Origin: a virus
IMG/VR virus record: IMGVR_UViG_3300010371_000080
Location: 1 to 34,665 of that record
Reading direction: 5' to 3' (one strand)
DNA length: 34,665 nucleotides
A program made the translations under genes and the position numbers. The notes under the pieces are model-generated. The model worked only from the letters and a program-made list of their open reading frames with translations, had not been told where the DNA came from and searched no databases. Below, one piece after another: positions 6,165 to 14,700 of the stretch; position 1 is the first letter of the stretch; every line of letters begins with the position of its first letter.

Positions 6165-7440
6165 GTTAACACCGGCTGCCGACTCAAATCCTCAGATAAT
6201 TCAATACCCACAAGACTTTATCGAATTTAACAAACAGATAGGCTTACCAATAAAAAACGGAATAGAACACCCAATTTACGACTATGAAGAACAGGTAATA
6301 CGAAACATTGAATCTAAAAAATACGTATGGGTTAAGAAAGCTACTGGTCTAGGCATTACAGAGTTAGTATTACGCTATATCGCTTGGAGATGTGTAAAGG
6401 ATGAATCTTGGAAGGGTGGACAGGTCTTAATCATTACAGGCCCAAGAATAGAATTAGCAGTTGGATTAATGGATAGGTTTAGAAAATTATTCAAGGATCG
6501 TACATTTGATACAAAAAATACTGTAACTGAAATAAACGGAGTAAGACTAGAAGCCTTCCCATCCCATCACCTAGATACTGCAAGGGGATTACCCAATGTT
6601 AAATTCATTTTCCTAGACGAGGCAGATTTCTTTCCAATTGGCGAACAGAAAAATGCTAGAGCAGTAGCGGAAAGATACATCCCAAAGTCAGATCCTTATA
6701 TTGTAATGGTATCAACACCTGACAGACCAGGTGGTTTGTTTGAGGATATGGAAAAGGAAATCAACTGCATGTATGAAAGGATGTTTCTGCCTTATACCGT
6801 TGGCCTAGGCAAAATCTATACCGAATCAGAGATAGAGCAAGGCAAGAAATCATTATCATTTGAACGTGAATATAACCTAAAATATGGTATGGGAATCGGT
6901 AATATCTTTCCTTACCAGTTAGTTGATTCAATAACTCAAGACTATAATTTATCAATACAAAATGGTGATAAGGTTCTATGTGTTGATCCTGCGTATGGTT
7001 CCAGTAAGTTTGGTATCTTGGGCGCAGAGAAACTAGACGGTGTTATCTACATCAAGGAAGCCATGCAGATAGAACGTGCAAGCCCTACTGCTATGTTAGA
7101 CTTGGTATCTTTGAAAGCCAATGATTACAACAAGAACGTAATAGTAGATTCTGCACACCCAGGACTGATTAAGGATTTAACAGAACGTGGAATCATGGCA
7201 AAAGAGTGTAATTTCAATAAAGAACTATCAGATATGACGGTTATAGCGAGTGATACGGTAAAGAATGGTATTGTACGAATACACCGAATCTATAATGACT
7301 TGCAACAACAACTCAAGGCAGTAGAGTTTAACGACAAAGGACACCCAGACAAGAAGAAACTTAATTTTGATTTGGGGGATTGCTTTCTAATGGCCTGCCA
7401 GTATTACAAACGCAGTTCTGGTTATTCAGTCATGGTGTAA
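6133..7440 (+). CDS. terL: large terminase subunit (packaging ATPase/nuclease)
   Basis: 435 aa. ATPase: Walker-A-like KKATGLGITE (68-77), Walker B FIFLDEAD (158-165), coupling motif STP (194-196). RNase-H-fold nuclease: VLCVDPAYGSS (D285), NVIVDSAHPG (D339), NFDLGDCFLM (D413/D416). Together these drive ATP-powered packaging and cutting of the DNA concatemer at the portal. The Walker A is unusual: it has G-L-G-I-T instead of GxGK(T/S), with lysines at its start (K68, K69), as in terminases that use an N-terminal lysine of the loop. Overlaps the small subunit by 32 nt. Confidence 0.95.
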   Translation: MNGFLKQLQSELTPAADSNPQIIQYPQDFIEFNKQIGLPIKNGIEHPIYDYEEQVIRNIESKKYVWVKKATGLGITELVLRYIAWRCVKDESWKGGQVLIITGPRIELAVGLMDRFRKLFKDRTFDTKNTVTEINGVRLEAFPSHHLDTARGLPNVKFIFLDEADFFPIGEQKNARAVAERYIPKSDPYIVMVSTPDRPGGLFEDMEKEINCMYERMFLPYTVGLGKIYTESEIEQGKKSLSFEREYNLKYGMGIGNIFPYQLVDSITQDYNLSIQNGDKVLCVDPAYGSSKFGILGAEKLDGVIYIKEAMQIERASPTAMLDLVSLKANDYNKNVIVDSAHPGLIKDLTERGIMAKECNFNKELSDMTVIASDTVKNGIVRIHRIYNDLQQQLKAVEFNDKGHPDKKKLNFDLGDCFLMACQYYKRSSGYSVMV

Positions 7441-7441
7441 G

Positions 7442-7452
7442 TTAGTTCTCTT
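7442..7452 (+). promoter_or_regulatory. late-promoter box before portal operon
   Basis: TTAGTTCTCTT right after the terminase stop. Its end is 26 nt before the TTG at 7479, the usual spacing, but 90 nt before the next obvious gene at 7543. A variant box TTAGTTCCTA lies at 7512-7521. Confidence 0.65.
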
Positions 7453-7478
7453 AGAATATTCCTTTATGTAAAATAACA

Positions 7479-7541
7479 TTGAACCGTGATAATTATCTAG
7501 TCTTAACAAAATTAGTTCCTATTTTCACGGAGATAAATTAA
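7479..7541 (+). CDS. possible 20-aa leader peptide
   Basis: TTG placed exactly at the spacing expected from the 7442 box; reads MNRDNYLVLTKLVPIFTEIN and stops one base before the next TTG start (7543). Support is only position and coupling; it may be an untranslated leader. Confidence 0.3.
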   Translation: MNRDNYLVLTKLVPIFTEIN

Positions 7542-7542
7542 A

Positions 7543-7911
7543 TTGGTTTACGGTCTTTATCTTACATTAGATCAGCGAAGATGGCGTTATGGTGATTTTA
7601 GTTCTGACAATGGCCTGACAGGAACCATATACACAAACGAAGCAAAGACAACTGCAAAGAATCTTACAGGCTATACGGTAACATTACGATTATTCAGACA
7701 TCCATTTGGTAACGTAGATTATCTTAACCAGACAGCGACAATAGTTTCTGCAAGTGGTGGAACATTTCAATATCTACCAACGCAGGGCCAGATGCCATAC
7801 TGGCACGCATACTATGCAAAGGTAGAACTAACAAAATCAGGAGTTCAAGAATCTACACTAAACAATGATCAAATACTCAACATCTTGCCAGGACCGAGTA
7901 ATAACGTATGA
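7543..7911 (+). CDS. BppU-like N-terminal domain protein
   Basis: 122 aa from TTG. The pattern GLTGTIYTNE, TAKNLTGYTVTLRLFRHP, TIVSASGGTFQY and YYAKVELTKSGVQESTL matches the immunoglobulin-like fold of phage BppU/DUF2479-type N-terminal domains, often found in baseplate or virion-surface proteins. Here it sits next to the portal rather than with the tail genes, and overlaps it by 4 nt, suggesting a head or neck decoration or attachment protein. The family resemblance is good; the role is inferred. Confidence 0.7.
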   Translation: MVYGLYLTLDQRRWRYGDFSSDNGLTGTIYTNEAKTTAKNLTGYTVTLRLFRHPFGNVDYLNQTATIVSASGGTFQYLPTQGQMPYWHAYYAKVELTKSGVQESTLNNDQILNILPGPSNNV

Positions 7912-9434
7912 AACAAGCCATTCCAATTAACTTGCCTGATGGTTCCGTAGTTTATGAGGACTTTACACCTGTTACCAAGAAAGGATTTTTCACCAGAGTA
8001 AAGGAATATTTTGTTTCAGAAGGAGATACTACACCTGCACGTGTAGTAAACCCTAACTTATTTTCCTACATGGGTGAGAGGCCAGAAACCCAATTTATGA
8101 CAATGATGTACTACTTTGAAAGAACACCACAGTTACAGACAGCGGTTTACAATTATATCGACAGAATCTTTGGAACAGAATTACAGGTAAATGCAGACAA
8201 CCAAAAAATCAAGGATCTCATAGAAGAATGGAACAAGAAAACAAAAGCATATGAGAAATACAAGGAAGTCGGCACAACTACGCTAATCTGCGGTTCCTGT
8301 TTATTAGAAAAACTAGACGAGAAATCTATACAGAATATCAAGCCGGTAAAGATGAGTTCGATTCAAGGTAAAAGGCGTGACCAATACAACCTAACAGTAG
8401 AATACTATATTCAGAAAATCAATGATGGTAAGATAATAAAACTGGGTGAGGGCTTGAAGGATGCAAGGGATAGATTCATCGAGTTTCATATTAATTATTA
8501 TGATCAGAATGACTGGGGTAGGAGTCTATTCTATTCCTTGGCAGTACCAAGAAGCTTGCCAGGCTATGATGATCCGATAAAACCACTAATCGAAGTCATG
8601 TGGCAGGTTGAGGAAGCTATGGGTAACATATTCACAAACCATTCAGAGCCAATGAAGTATATTACATACGCAGGTGCAAACAAGGAATTTATCGACAATC
8701 AGGCCTTAGCGTTCAAGAAAAGAAAGGTAGGGAGTACATTCTTTGGTGACAGGAAACCAGAGATTGACATTATAGAATCAAGTTCTACTGGAAAATATGA
8801 TTCATACATTGAGCATCTAGAAAAGGCGTTTGAGTTAGGCACACAGTTTCCACATGACATAATGACTGGCGACTTTACATCTCGGGCCAGTTCACAAACA
8901 ACCGATGATGCAATAGACAAACGTATCAAGTCTTTCCAGACTGGATTTATCAATACAATAATGAATGAAATCTATATCCCGTTACTCAAGGCAAACGGCT
9001 ATTCTGACTTGCAGATACAAAAGGCAAACATATCTTTACAATTTTCTACACCATCACAACAGGAACTATCAGTACAGGAGATAATGCAGATTCGTTCAAA
9101 CAAGGATATATCAAACTGGGAAGTCAGGGAATGGCTCAAGAATAACACAGGTATGAACCTTGATGATGCAACATTAGAACAAGAGGAAGAAGAAGATTTA
9201 CAAAAACAACAGGACATGTTCAGTCAAAAATTACAGTTATCACAGCAAGAACCAGACGGGGATGAACCACCAGTAAAGGAAAAGAAAAAACCAATGTGTC
9301 AGCTCTGCAAGGAAAACCAGCACGCATTATGTACCAAGAAAAGATGCAAGTGTATCGAGTGCAAGGAAGAACGAGAGATAAAGATTCAAGAAAGAAAGAA
9401 TGAGATTTTAGGAAAACTAAGTGAGAAGCTTTGA
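7908..9434 (+). CDS. portal protein with C-terminal zinc knuckle
   Basis: 508 aa, ATGA overlap. Portal hallmarks: long alpha/beta body with RTPQLQTAVYNYIDRIFG near residue 75, central VMWQVEEAMGNIF and KRKVGSTFFGDRKPEI, then the HDIMTGDFTSRASSQTTDDA segment of phage portals. It forms the dodecameric DNA gate at one capsid vertex and docks the terminase. Unusual: the C terminus, after an acidic linker, carries C464, C467, C475, C480, C482 and C485 (CQLC, ALCTKKRCKCIEC), a likely zinc-binding appendage that most portals lack. Position between terminase and protease/capsid supports the call. Confidence 0.88.
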   Translation: MKQAIPINLPDGSVVYEDFTPVTKKGFFTRVKEYFVSEGDTTPARVVNPNLFSYMGERPETQFMTMMYYFERTPQLQTAVYNYIDRIFGTELQVNADNQKIKDLIEEWNKKTKAYEKYKEVGTTTLICGSCLLEKLDEKSIQNIKPVKMSSIQGKRRDQYNLTVEYYIQKINDGKIIKLGEGLKDARDRFIEFHINYYDQNDWGRSLFYSLAVPRSLPGYDDPIKPLIEVMWQVEEAMGNIFTNHSEPMKYITYAGANKEFIDNQALAFKKRKVGSTFFGDRKPEIDIIESSSTGKYDSYIEHLEKAFELGTQFPHDIMTGDFTSRASSQTTDDAIDKRIKSFQTGFINTIMNEIYIPLLKANGYSDLQIQKANISLQFSTPSQQELSVQEIMQIRSNKDISNWEVREWLKNNTGMNLDDATLEQEEEEDLQKQQDMFSQKLQLSQQEPDGDEPPVKEKKKPMCQLCKENQHALCTKKRCKCIECKEEREIKIQERKNEILGKLSEKL

Positions 9435-9677
9435 TCATACTAAACAATGGCAAGCCAATTACTTTTCCAATAACCGAGGCAGGCCAGAAGAATACCATAA
9501 CAGTTAGTATCAAGAACCTTTACAGAACAAGCAAAAATACAATCAAACCTGTCCATTTCAGAGCAAATCGGAATAAAATCACAAGTAAAAATAAACGAAT
9601 CTGCGAAAATTAACGGTGATGTGGATTGGAAGTCTGCCATAATTAGAGAGATTTTGTTATTGGATTTACTCGATTAA
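9431..9677 (+). pseudogene. small head-region gene split by a +1 frame change
   Basis: From the TTGA overlap at 9431 the frame reads MIILNNGKPITFPITEAGQK then NTITVSIKN, but continues into a Lys/Asn/Thr-rich stretch ending at 9613. One base further (+1), at about 9513-9540, another frame gives protein-like sequence FTEQAKIQSNLSISEQIGIK, VDWKSAIIREILLLDLLD, and ends at TAA 9675-9677, exactly abutting the next late-promoter box. The combined product would be about 81 aa. Either a recent 1-bp indel, a sequencing error, or programmed +1 shifting; a run of five A lies at about 9533-9537. Function unknown. Confidence 0.5.
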
Positions 9678-9685
9678 GTTCTCTT
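9675..9685 (+). promoter_or_regulatory. late-promoter box, radical SAM operon
   Basis: TAAGTTCTCTT, overlapping the preceding stop codon and ending 25 nt before the TTG at 9711. Gives the modification genes their own late promoter. Confidence 0.68.
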
Positions 9686-9710
9686 TTGTTCTAGTTCTTG
9701 AAAATTACCA

Positions 9711-10832
9711 TTGGATATTTACAGTCCTAGCAAGGCAATATTTCACACTGACAAGATAAAACAATTACAAGAACATAAACCGATAATTCCTACCTTATTA
9801 CAAGTCGATTTAGAGGCTTACTGCAACGACAACTGCATGTTTTGTTCTTACAGAAAAGAAAACGGTTACAACAACTCAATGCTTGATCTGATAGTTCCAA
9901 AAGGAAAGTTACCAATTATCAACGAAAACAAGCCAATAGGCCAGCCAAGCAAGCAATCAGGCTTGGATGAAGCAATGGCTTACAAGCTACCAATGATGAT
10001 GAAGCAAGCCGGAATACCTGCAATAGAATTAACAGGTGGTGGAGAGCCTACAATCTGGCCTCACTTTGATTATTTGTTAGATAACATCATTTCAAACGGT
10101 ATCGAATTAGGTCTTGTGACAAACGGTTCAAACCTAACACCTTCTAGAATCTCACGAATCGTATCATTTGGTACATGGATTAGGATCTCGATGGATGCAA
10201 GCAACCAAGAGACACATAAGAAGATTCACCGCACGCCAAACAATGATTTTGAAAGACGAATAGAAAATATCAAGAGTTTGGTAACTGCGAAAAAGGCTAG
10301 CAATTCGCAACTTACGATCGGAATATCGTTTATCATCACACCACAAAACAAGAGTGATGTAGAAGATTCAGCCCGATTCTATAAAAGATTAGGAGTGGAT
10401 AACATAAGATTCTCTTGGATGTATGACAAGGAAGGCCATGCCGGACTGACTGAAATCGACATACTAGCCTTGAAGATAAAACTTGGTGCATTAAAAAAAG
10501 AACTAGAAACAAGTGATTTCAAATTATTATATTCTAGTGACAGGATAGATTCGTTTTCTCAACCAAATACTGATTTTAACACTTGCTATTATCAAAGATT
10601 TGTCTGGTCAATCGGTGCAGATAATCTAGTCTATCCATGCTGTATTCAAAAGTATAACAAAGATTACGCCTTTGGAGATATCAGGAAAAACACGTTACTT
10701 GAACTCGTAGAACTAATGAATGAACAAATGACAAACTTGGATGTAAAGATGTGTTCACCTTGCTGGCTTAGAGACAGGAACAAGTCAATAGCTTCCGCAG
10801 TAGAACAACCACCACACCATAACTTTGTATGA
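9711..10832 (+). CDS. radical SAM enzyme with SPASM/twitch-like C terminus
   Basis: 373 aa from TTG, 25 nt after a late-promoter box. YCNDNCMFCSYRK gives C38-x3-C42-x2-C45, which ligates the [4Fe-4S] cluster that cleaves S-adenosylmethionine; ELTGGGEPTIW is the GGEP SAM-binding motif; LVTNGSNL and WIRISMDASN are further barrel strands. The C terminus has FNTCYYQ, LVYPCCIQK and KMCSPCWLRDRNK, the cysteine pattern of an auxiliary-cluster SPASM or twitch domain, common in peptide-modifying and sugar-modifying members. It overlaps a glycosyltransferase by 4 nt and sits between portal and capsid genes, so a substrate in virion or cell-surface modification is likely (inference). Such an enzyme is unusual inside a head module. 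Confidence 0.88.
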   Translation: MDIYSPSKAIFHTDKIKQLQEHKPIIPTLLQVDLEAYCNDNCMFCSYRKENGYNNSMLDLIVPKGKLPIINENKPIGQPSKQSGLDEAMAYKLPMMMKQAGIPAIELTGGGEPTIWPHFDYLLDNIISNGIELGLVTNGSNLTPSRISRIVSFGTWIRISMDASNQETHKKIHRTPNNDFERRIENIKSLVTAKKASNSQLTIGISFIITPQNKSDVEDSARFYKRLGVDNIRFSWMYDKEGHAGLTEIDILALKIKLGALKKELETSDFKLLYSSDRIDSFSQPNTDFNTCYYQRFVWSIGADNLVYPCCIQKYNKDYAFGDIRKNTLLELVELMNEQMTNLDVKMCSPCWLRDRNKSIASAVEQPPHHNFV

Positions 10833-11557
10833 CTCCCAAGGTATCAATAATCATACCAGTTTACAACTGTGAAAAATACATTACACGGTGTATTGATTCT
10901 TGCTTGTTACAAACTTATCCTAATGTTGAGATAATTGTTGTAGATGATGGAAGTACGGACAAAACTTTGGATTTGTTGCAATTTACAGAACATATTAAAT
11001 TAATACACAAGGAAAATGGCGGTACTGCGTCTGCGTTAAATGCCGGAATCAAAGAAGCTAAGGGTGAGTGGATCAAGTGGGTAAGCTCTGATGACGTACT
11101 TACAAATGATGCAGTTGAAATCCTAGTCGAGAACGCATTAAGGACACCTGACAATCAAAACGTGATTTTCTATACTGATTATTGGTATATTGATAACAAG
11201 GGAGTAATTACAGGCGAGTTTATCGAAAGAAACCTAAATCATTTAACCCAACAGGAAAGAAATCAATTACTATGGCAGTATTTCTACGGTAACGGTTCAT
11301 CTAGCTTGATCCACAAGTCAGTCTTTGACAGAGTCGGACTTTATGATGATACCTTGAAAGCGTCAGAGGATTATGAATTTTGGTTACGGGCCTGTCTTGT
11401 CTATGGTGTGAGGCTTTACTTGATACAGAAAAAGACTCTGTATTACAGAAGGCATGAGGATCAACTGACTCATAAGATGGGTGGATATTATGATTCTATT
11501 ATCAGAGAGAAAATACAAAAATTATTGAATGGTAAAGATTCTACTGTGTCGGGCTAG
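10829..11557 (+). CDS. family 2 glycosyltransferase
   Basis: 242 aa, ATGA overlap. Classical GT-A/GT2 sequence: VSIIIPVYNCEKYITRCIDS, VVDDGSTDKT (D39-D40), ENGGTASALNAGIKEAKGEW, then the DxD-type metal site SSDD (86-89) and SEDYEFWLRA near residue 188 that holds the catalytic acid region. Transfers a sugar from an NDP donor, with inversion. No membrane segments, so cytoplasmic. In a virus it could glycosylate capsid or tail proteins or alter the host surface. Overlaps the next gene by 29 nt. Confidence 0.93.
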   Translation: MTPKVSIIIPVYNCEKYITRCIDSCLLQTYPNVEIIVVDDGSTDKTLDLLQFTEHIKLIHKENGGTASALNAGIKEAKGEWIKWVSSDDVLTNDAVEILVENALRTPDNQNVIFYTDYWYIDNKGVITGEFIERNLNHLTQQERNQLLWQYFYGNGSSSLIHKSVFDRVGLYDDTLKASEDYEFWLRACLVYGVRLYLIQKKTLYYRRHEDQLTHKMGGYYDSIIREKIQKLLNGKDSTVSG

Positions 11558-12326
11558 TCCTCGTTGTAATATACCAGAAGTAGAAACAGAAAATGACAGA
11601 TTACAATGTGATAGGTTTCTAGTCTGTTTCAAGAACGAGTTTGAAGCATACGCACAGATGAGAGATTACTTTCTAGCACATAATCAATATGATTACATGG
11701 TTTTAGCAACTGATGATATAGTAGTAAAACCTGAACACATTGCACAACTAACCGAGGATCTAACTACTGGTGATTATCCTGTACTTGGTGGAATGATGAA
11801 TGTAGATGAGAATGATACCGAGAATGTAAACATCACATGGATTTTACCAATGACTGATAGGGGTGCAAGGGAGTATAGATGGATTAAGAGAAGTGAGTTA
11901 CCACAAGAAAACATATTTCAAGTATCGTTTAATGGATTTGCATTACTAGCTATTAGAAGGGATATTGTCGAGGATTACATTTTCAATACTGACGCCATAT
12001 TCAGAGATGGTGAAAAGAATCTAGCATTTGGTGCATCATTAGACTTTGTATTTTGCCACTGGTGTAACCAGAAAGGAATCAAGATTTACACTGACAAGCG
12101 AATAGACATGAAACACCTAAGAAACTCTGGTAAGATACAATGCGGATTAAGACCGCCTGAATGGTGGAGTATGAGGTCATATAGTTCAAAGAAATACCGT
12201 GACGATACAGGCGCAATGTATCGACTGTTAAAAGCAAGAGAAAGATACATTGAGAAAGGAAAATTCAGTCATGAGGATCATAACCATACAATAGATGCAA
12301 TCTTTGACGCCTTGTTAAATCCGTAA
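11529..12326 (+). CDS. glycosyltransferase-like protein, paralogue of 15317 gene
   Basis: 265 aa. Starts MVKILLCRASPRCNIPEVET; ATDDIVVKPEHIAQL (about 59-74) has a DD motif at a GT-A-like DxD position, then PVLGGMMNVDEN, FNGFALLAIRRDIVEDYIF and KGIKIYTDKRIDMKHLRN. The same succession (SDIVV, ISGMMN, FPLMCLSRKIVEQY, GIKIFCDKRIKLLHLK) occurs in the 216-aa protein at 15317, so the two are diverged duplicates. Consistent with a sugar-nucleotide-binding transferase; no closer family recognised. Coupled to the GT2 gene by a 29-nt overlap. Confidence 0.7.
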   Translation: MVKILLCRASPRCNIPEVETENDRLQCDRFLVCFKNEFEAYAQMRDYFLAHNQYDYMVLATDDIVVKPEHIAQLTEDLTTGDYPVLGGMMNVDENDTENVNITWILPMTDRGAREYRWIKRSELPQENIFQVSFNGFALLAIRRDIVEDYIFNTDAIFRDGEKNLAFGASLDFVFCHWCNQKGIKIYTDKRIDMKHLRNSGKIQCGLRPPEWWSMRSYSSKKYRDDTGAMYRLLKARERYIEKGKFSHEDHNHTIDAIFDALLNP

Positions 12327-12337
12327 ATACTTCTCTT
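12327..12337 (+). promoter_or_regulatory. late-promoter box, protease gene
   Basis: AATACTTCTCT, then TTTT, starting right after the preceding stop codon; TTCTCTT ends 24 nt before the GTG at 12362. Variant with C instead of G before the core. Confidence 0.68.
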
Positions 12338-12361
12338 TTTGTTTCATGGTATCAAAAATTC

Positions 12362-13063
12362 GTGCAAAAGGTACTAATCGAATCTACTGCAACCGTAACT
12401 GGTTCTCATATCAGGGGAATAGCATTAACTCCAACTACTTCCAAGAACGGTAATAATTATTTACCAGATGTAATTGATTCTGCTAAAAATGTAAATGTCT
12501 TACTAGATAATCTCAACTGGGAACACACAAACGAAAAAGTAGGTACTGTGAAATTTACCGTAGATCCTAATTCTCATACAATGTACTATGAAGGAAACAT
12601 TCTTTCAGAAAGACGAAATCAAATCAAGGAAGGAACTCATAAGGTTTCAATAGAGGCCCATGTTGATGAAGTCGCTAGAACCTGCTCACCTAAGACTTGT
12701 TACAATACTCCTATGACTCTAACAATGGAAGGTTTGGCAATTACTTCCAACCCAAGCGTTCAGACTACATCGTTAATGTTTGAAAATACCACACCTTTTT
12801 ACACTATTGGAACATCAACTGGAACTAATGCACAGTTAGGTTATCAAACACCACAGAAAAACATCAACGTTGTGGGTAAAATAATAACTTCCCCTGATGA
12901 ACTTAATGATATGCTCTCTGAATCAATCCACTTTATAGATCCTGAAAAAATCTTAAAGGAAAATGAAAAGATAGAACAGTTAGAAAAAGAAATAACCGAA
13001 CTAAAAGAACTTGTAAAATCCTCAATTACCTGCAAGACTTGCGGTGGAATAAAGAAACATTGA
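12362..13063 (+). CDS. prohead maturation protease (S78/HK97-type)
   Basis: 233 aa from GTG, 24 nt after the late box. NLNWEHTNEKVG puts the catalytic His at residue 55, and THKVSIEAHVDE puts the catalytic Ser at residue 96; GLAITSNPSV follows as in phage U35 proteases. The C-terminal part (about 185-233) is a charged helix (EKIEQLEKEITELKELVKSS) ending CKTCGGIKKH, a possible scaffold or zinc tail. It cleaves the capsid precursor and scaffold during head maturation. Directly before the capsid gene, as expected. Stop overlaps the next TTG. Confidence 0.88.
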   Translation: MQKVLIESTATVTGSHIRGIALTPTTSKNGNNYLPDVIDSAKNVNVLLDNLNWEHTNEKVGTVKFTVDPNSHTMYYEGNILSERRNQIKEGTHKVSIEAHVDEVARTCSPKTCYNTPMTLTMEGLAITSNPSVQTTSLMFENTTPFYTIGTSTGTNAQLGYQTPQKNINVVGKIITSPDELNDMLSESIHFIDPEKILKENEKIEQLEKEITELKELVKSSITCKTCGGIKKH

Positions 13064-13197
13064 ACATTGCAACAATGGAAAAGATACAATGTGCATGTCT
13101 CAAACTAATAGGTGAACATTCTAGAAAAGACCTGATTCGCTGTAATGTGAACCACTTGTATTTACTATCAAAAGAAATAGTAAAAAACAATCCTTAA
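13060..13197 (+). CDS. 45-aa small protein between protease and capsid
   Basis: TTGA overlap with the protease stop. Reads MNIATMEKIQCACLKLIGEH, then SRKDLIRCNVNHLYLLSKEI: a small helical protein with three cysteines. Its stop is followed immediately by the capsid promoter box. Unknown; may be a decoration or assembly factor. Confidence 0.55.
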   Translation: MNIATMEKIQCACLKLIGEHSRKDLIRCNVNHLYLLSKEIVKNNP

Positions 13198-13208
13198 ATC
13201 GTTCTCTT
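13198..13208 (+). promoter_or_regulatory. late-promoter box, major capsid gene
   Basis: ATCGTTCTCTT ending 26 nt before the ATG at 13235. Gives the capsid gene a dedicated promoter, followed by a T-rich terminator after the gene. Confidence 0.72.
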
Positions 13209-13234
13209 AATCGAAAATCAAATTCTAAAATTTA

Positions 13235-14572
13235 ATGACAGAAGATAAAACTTCTAAAGACATTAAAGAATGTGGATGCGATGCAGAAACCAAACCTACT
13301 GAACAAAAACCAGTAGCACAAGTTCCAGCACCAGCCGTTGAAACTGTCTCAAAGGCAGACTTCGAAAAAATCCTTTCTACAATGAACGAACAACAACTCC
13401 AACTCAAAGCCCTTGAAGCACAACTCAAAGGAAATGAGGCAACTCCTAAACCAATGGCTACCGTACCTGAAATATTATCAGGTCCAGCACCAATAGGTTC
13501 CAAGGAATTTGCAGAGAAAACCATCAAGAGACTATCTGAAAACGGATATGCCGAAATTCCATTGCCTTATGAAGAACTCAGAAGCATGGGAGTCGGAAAA
13601 ATCAACACCGCACATGGTGTAAGAGAATCCTTCTCAAGAAACTACTCTGGTGGAATGAATATCGCAGAAACCGCTTCTGGTATAACAATTTCAACCTCAG
13701 CAGGTGTAGCATCAGTAGATCCTACTGTTGCCTTCGTGCCAGGTGGAATTACATTTGCACCAGTGAGACAATATTGCAAGTTCAAATCTCTAGCAAAAGG
13801 CCAGACATCTGGTAAATTCCTCAAGAGTACACTACCTTCTACAAGCTCACAAACCGCAGGTACAACCGCAACAGCAGCAACACAGACAATTACTTCTGTT
13901 TCTGTTACTCCTTCAACTATCACAGGTGTATTCCAATATGTGAACACCGATATCGAGGAGAACGAACCAGAGGACATCCTTGCAACTACATTAAACAGTG
14001 CAATGATGACAATATTGAACTATGAAGCTACTAACCTTTTAGGAACCACAGCCGCAGAAGCAAACCTTACTGCTGGTGCATGGTACAAGGCAGACGGTTC
14101 AAGTACAACAGCACTTGTGAACTCTGAAGTTGGAAACGTACAGTTTGACTACAAGGGTATCGCTCTAGGCTATCAATACCTTGCAAACCAAGGCTATTTG
14201 AGAGATGGAACAAGACCAGTTGTATTCGTACATCCTCAACAGTTGAGAGAAATGCTTACCGCATCAGATATCACAACTTATGCACAATATGCAAAGCCAC
14301 AGATAACTGACACAGGTATGGTTCAATCTATCTGGGGAACTGACATTGTAGTAACTAACGCAATTGAAGCAAAGAGTAACACCACAACCAACGCTTACAA
14401 CGCAATCATGTGTGTGCCACAGCATACATTTGGTGCCGCAGTAGCTAGGGAAGCAAAGGTCATTCTACACCAATTCGGTGAGGATAACCAAATCCGAGCA
14501 AACGTAACTTGGAGATTTGCAACTGGAACAATCGATGCTACAAGTGCAGTAAGACTTTCATCAAAACAATAG
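13235..14572 (+). CDS. HK97-fold major capsid protein
   Basis: 445 aa. N-terminal about 95 residues are Pro/Ala/Gln-rich and helical (FEKILSTMNEQQLQLKALEA), like the scaffolding delta domain cut off by the protease. The mature part contains PGGITFAPVRQYCKFKSLAK, Thr/Ser-rich strands, YVNTDIEENEPEDILATTLN (spine-helix region), VVFVHPQQLREMLTASDI, and ends VTWRFATGTIDATSAVRLSS, all typical of HK97-type capsids. Size and position after the protease agree. It forms the icosahedral shell and may be the target of the flanking modification enzymes (inference). Confidence 0.9.
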   Translation: MTEDKTSKDIKECGCDAETKPTEQKPVAQVPAPAVETVSKADFEKILSTMNEQQLQLKALEAQLKGNEATPKPMATVPEILSGPAPIGSKEFAEKTIKRLSENGYAEIPLPYEELRSMGVGKINTAHGVRESFSRNYSGGMNIAETASGITISTSAGVASVDPTVAFVPGGITFAPVRQYCKFKSLAKGQTSGKFLKSTLPSTSSQTAGTTATAATQTITSVSVTPSTITGVFQYVNTDIEENEPEDILATTLNSAMMTILNYEATNLLGTTAAEANLTAGAWYKADGSSTTALVNSEVGNVQFDYKGIALGYQYLANQGYLRDGTRPVVFVHPQQLREMLTASDITTYAQYAKPQITDTGMVQSIWGTDIVVTNAIEAKSNTTTNAYNAIMCVPQHTFGAAVAREAKVILHQFGEDNQIRANVTWRFATGTIDATSAVRLSSKQ

Positions 14573-14579
14573 GAATAAC

Positions 14580-14611
14580 ACTCCTTTTCTTTTTCTTTTT
14601 TATTTTTAATA
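14580..14611 (+). terminator. T-rich terminator after capsid gene
   Basis: Starts 8 nt after the capsid stop and contains CTCCTTTTCTTTTTCTTTTT and further T runs with no hairpin. Oligo-T stretches end archaeal transcription without a stem. Confidence 0.65.
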
Positions 14612-14613
14612 CC

Positions 14614-14700
14614 ATGTTCGAGTTAGAGGATATTTTAGATTATTATCGTGGATTATTTTTACAATACTGCCTTATCATAACAAAGTGTTTTGGATGGTAA
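14614..14700 (+). CDS. possible 28-aa ORF
   Basis: ATG just after the T-rich stretch, reading MFELEDILDYYRGLFLQYCL, hydrophobic at the end. Its stop (TAA 14698-14700) overlaps the ATG of the next gene at 14694, which hints at coupling. No promoter box recognised. Weak. Confidence 0.3.
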   Translation: MFELEDILDYYRGLFLQYCLIITKCFGW

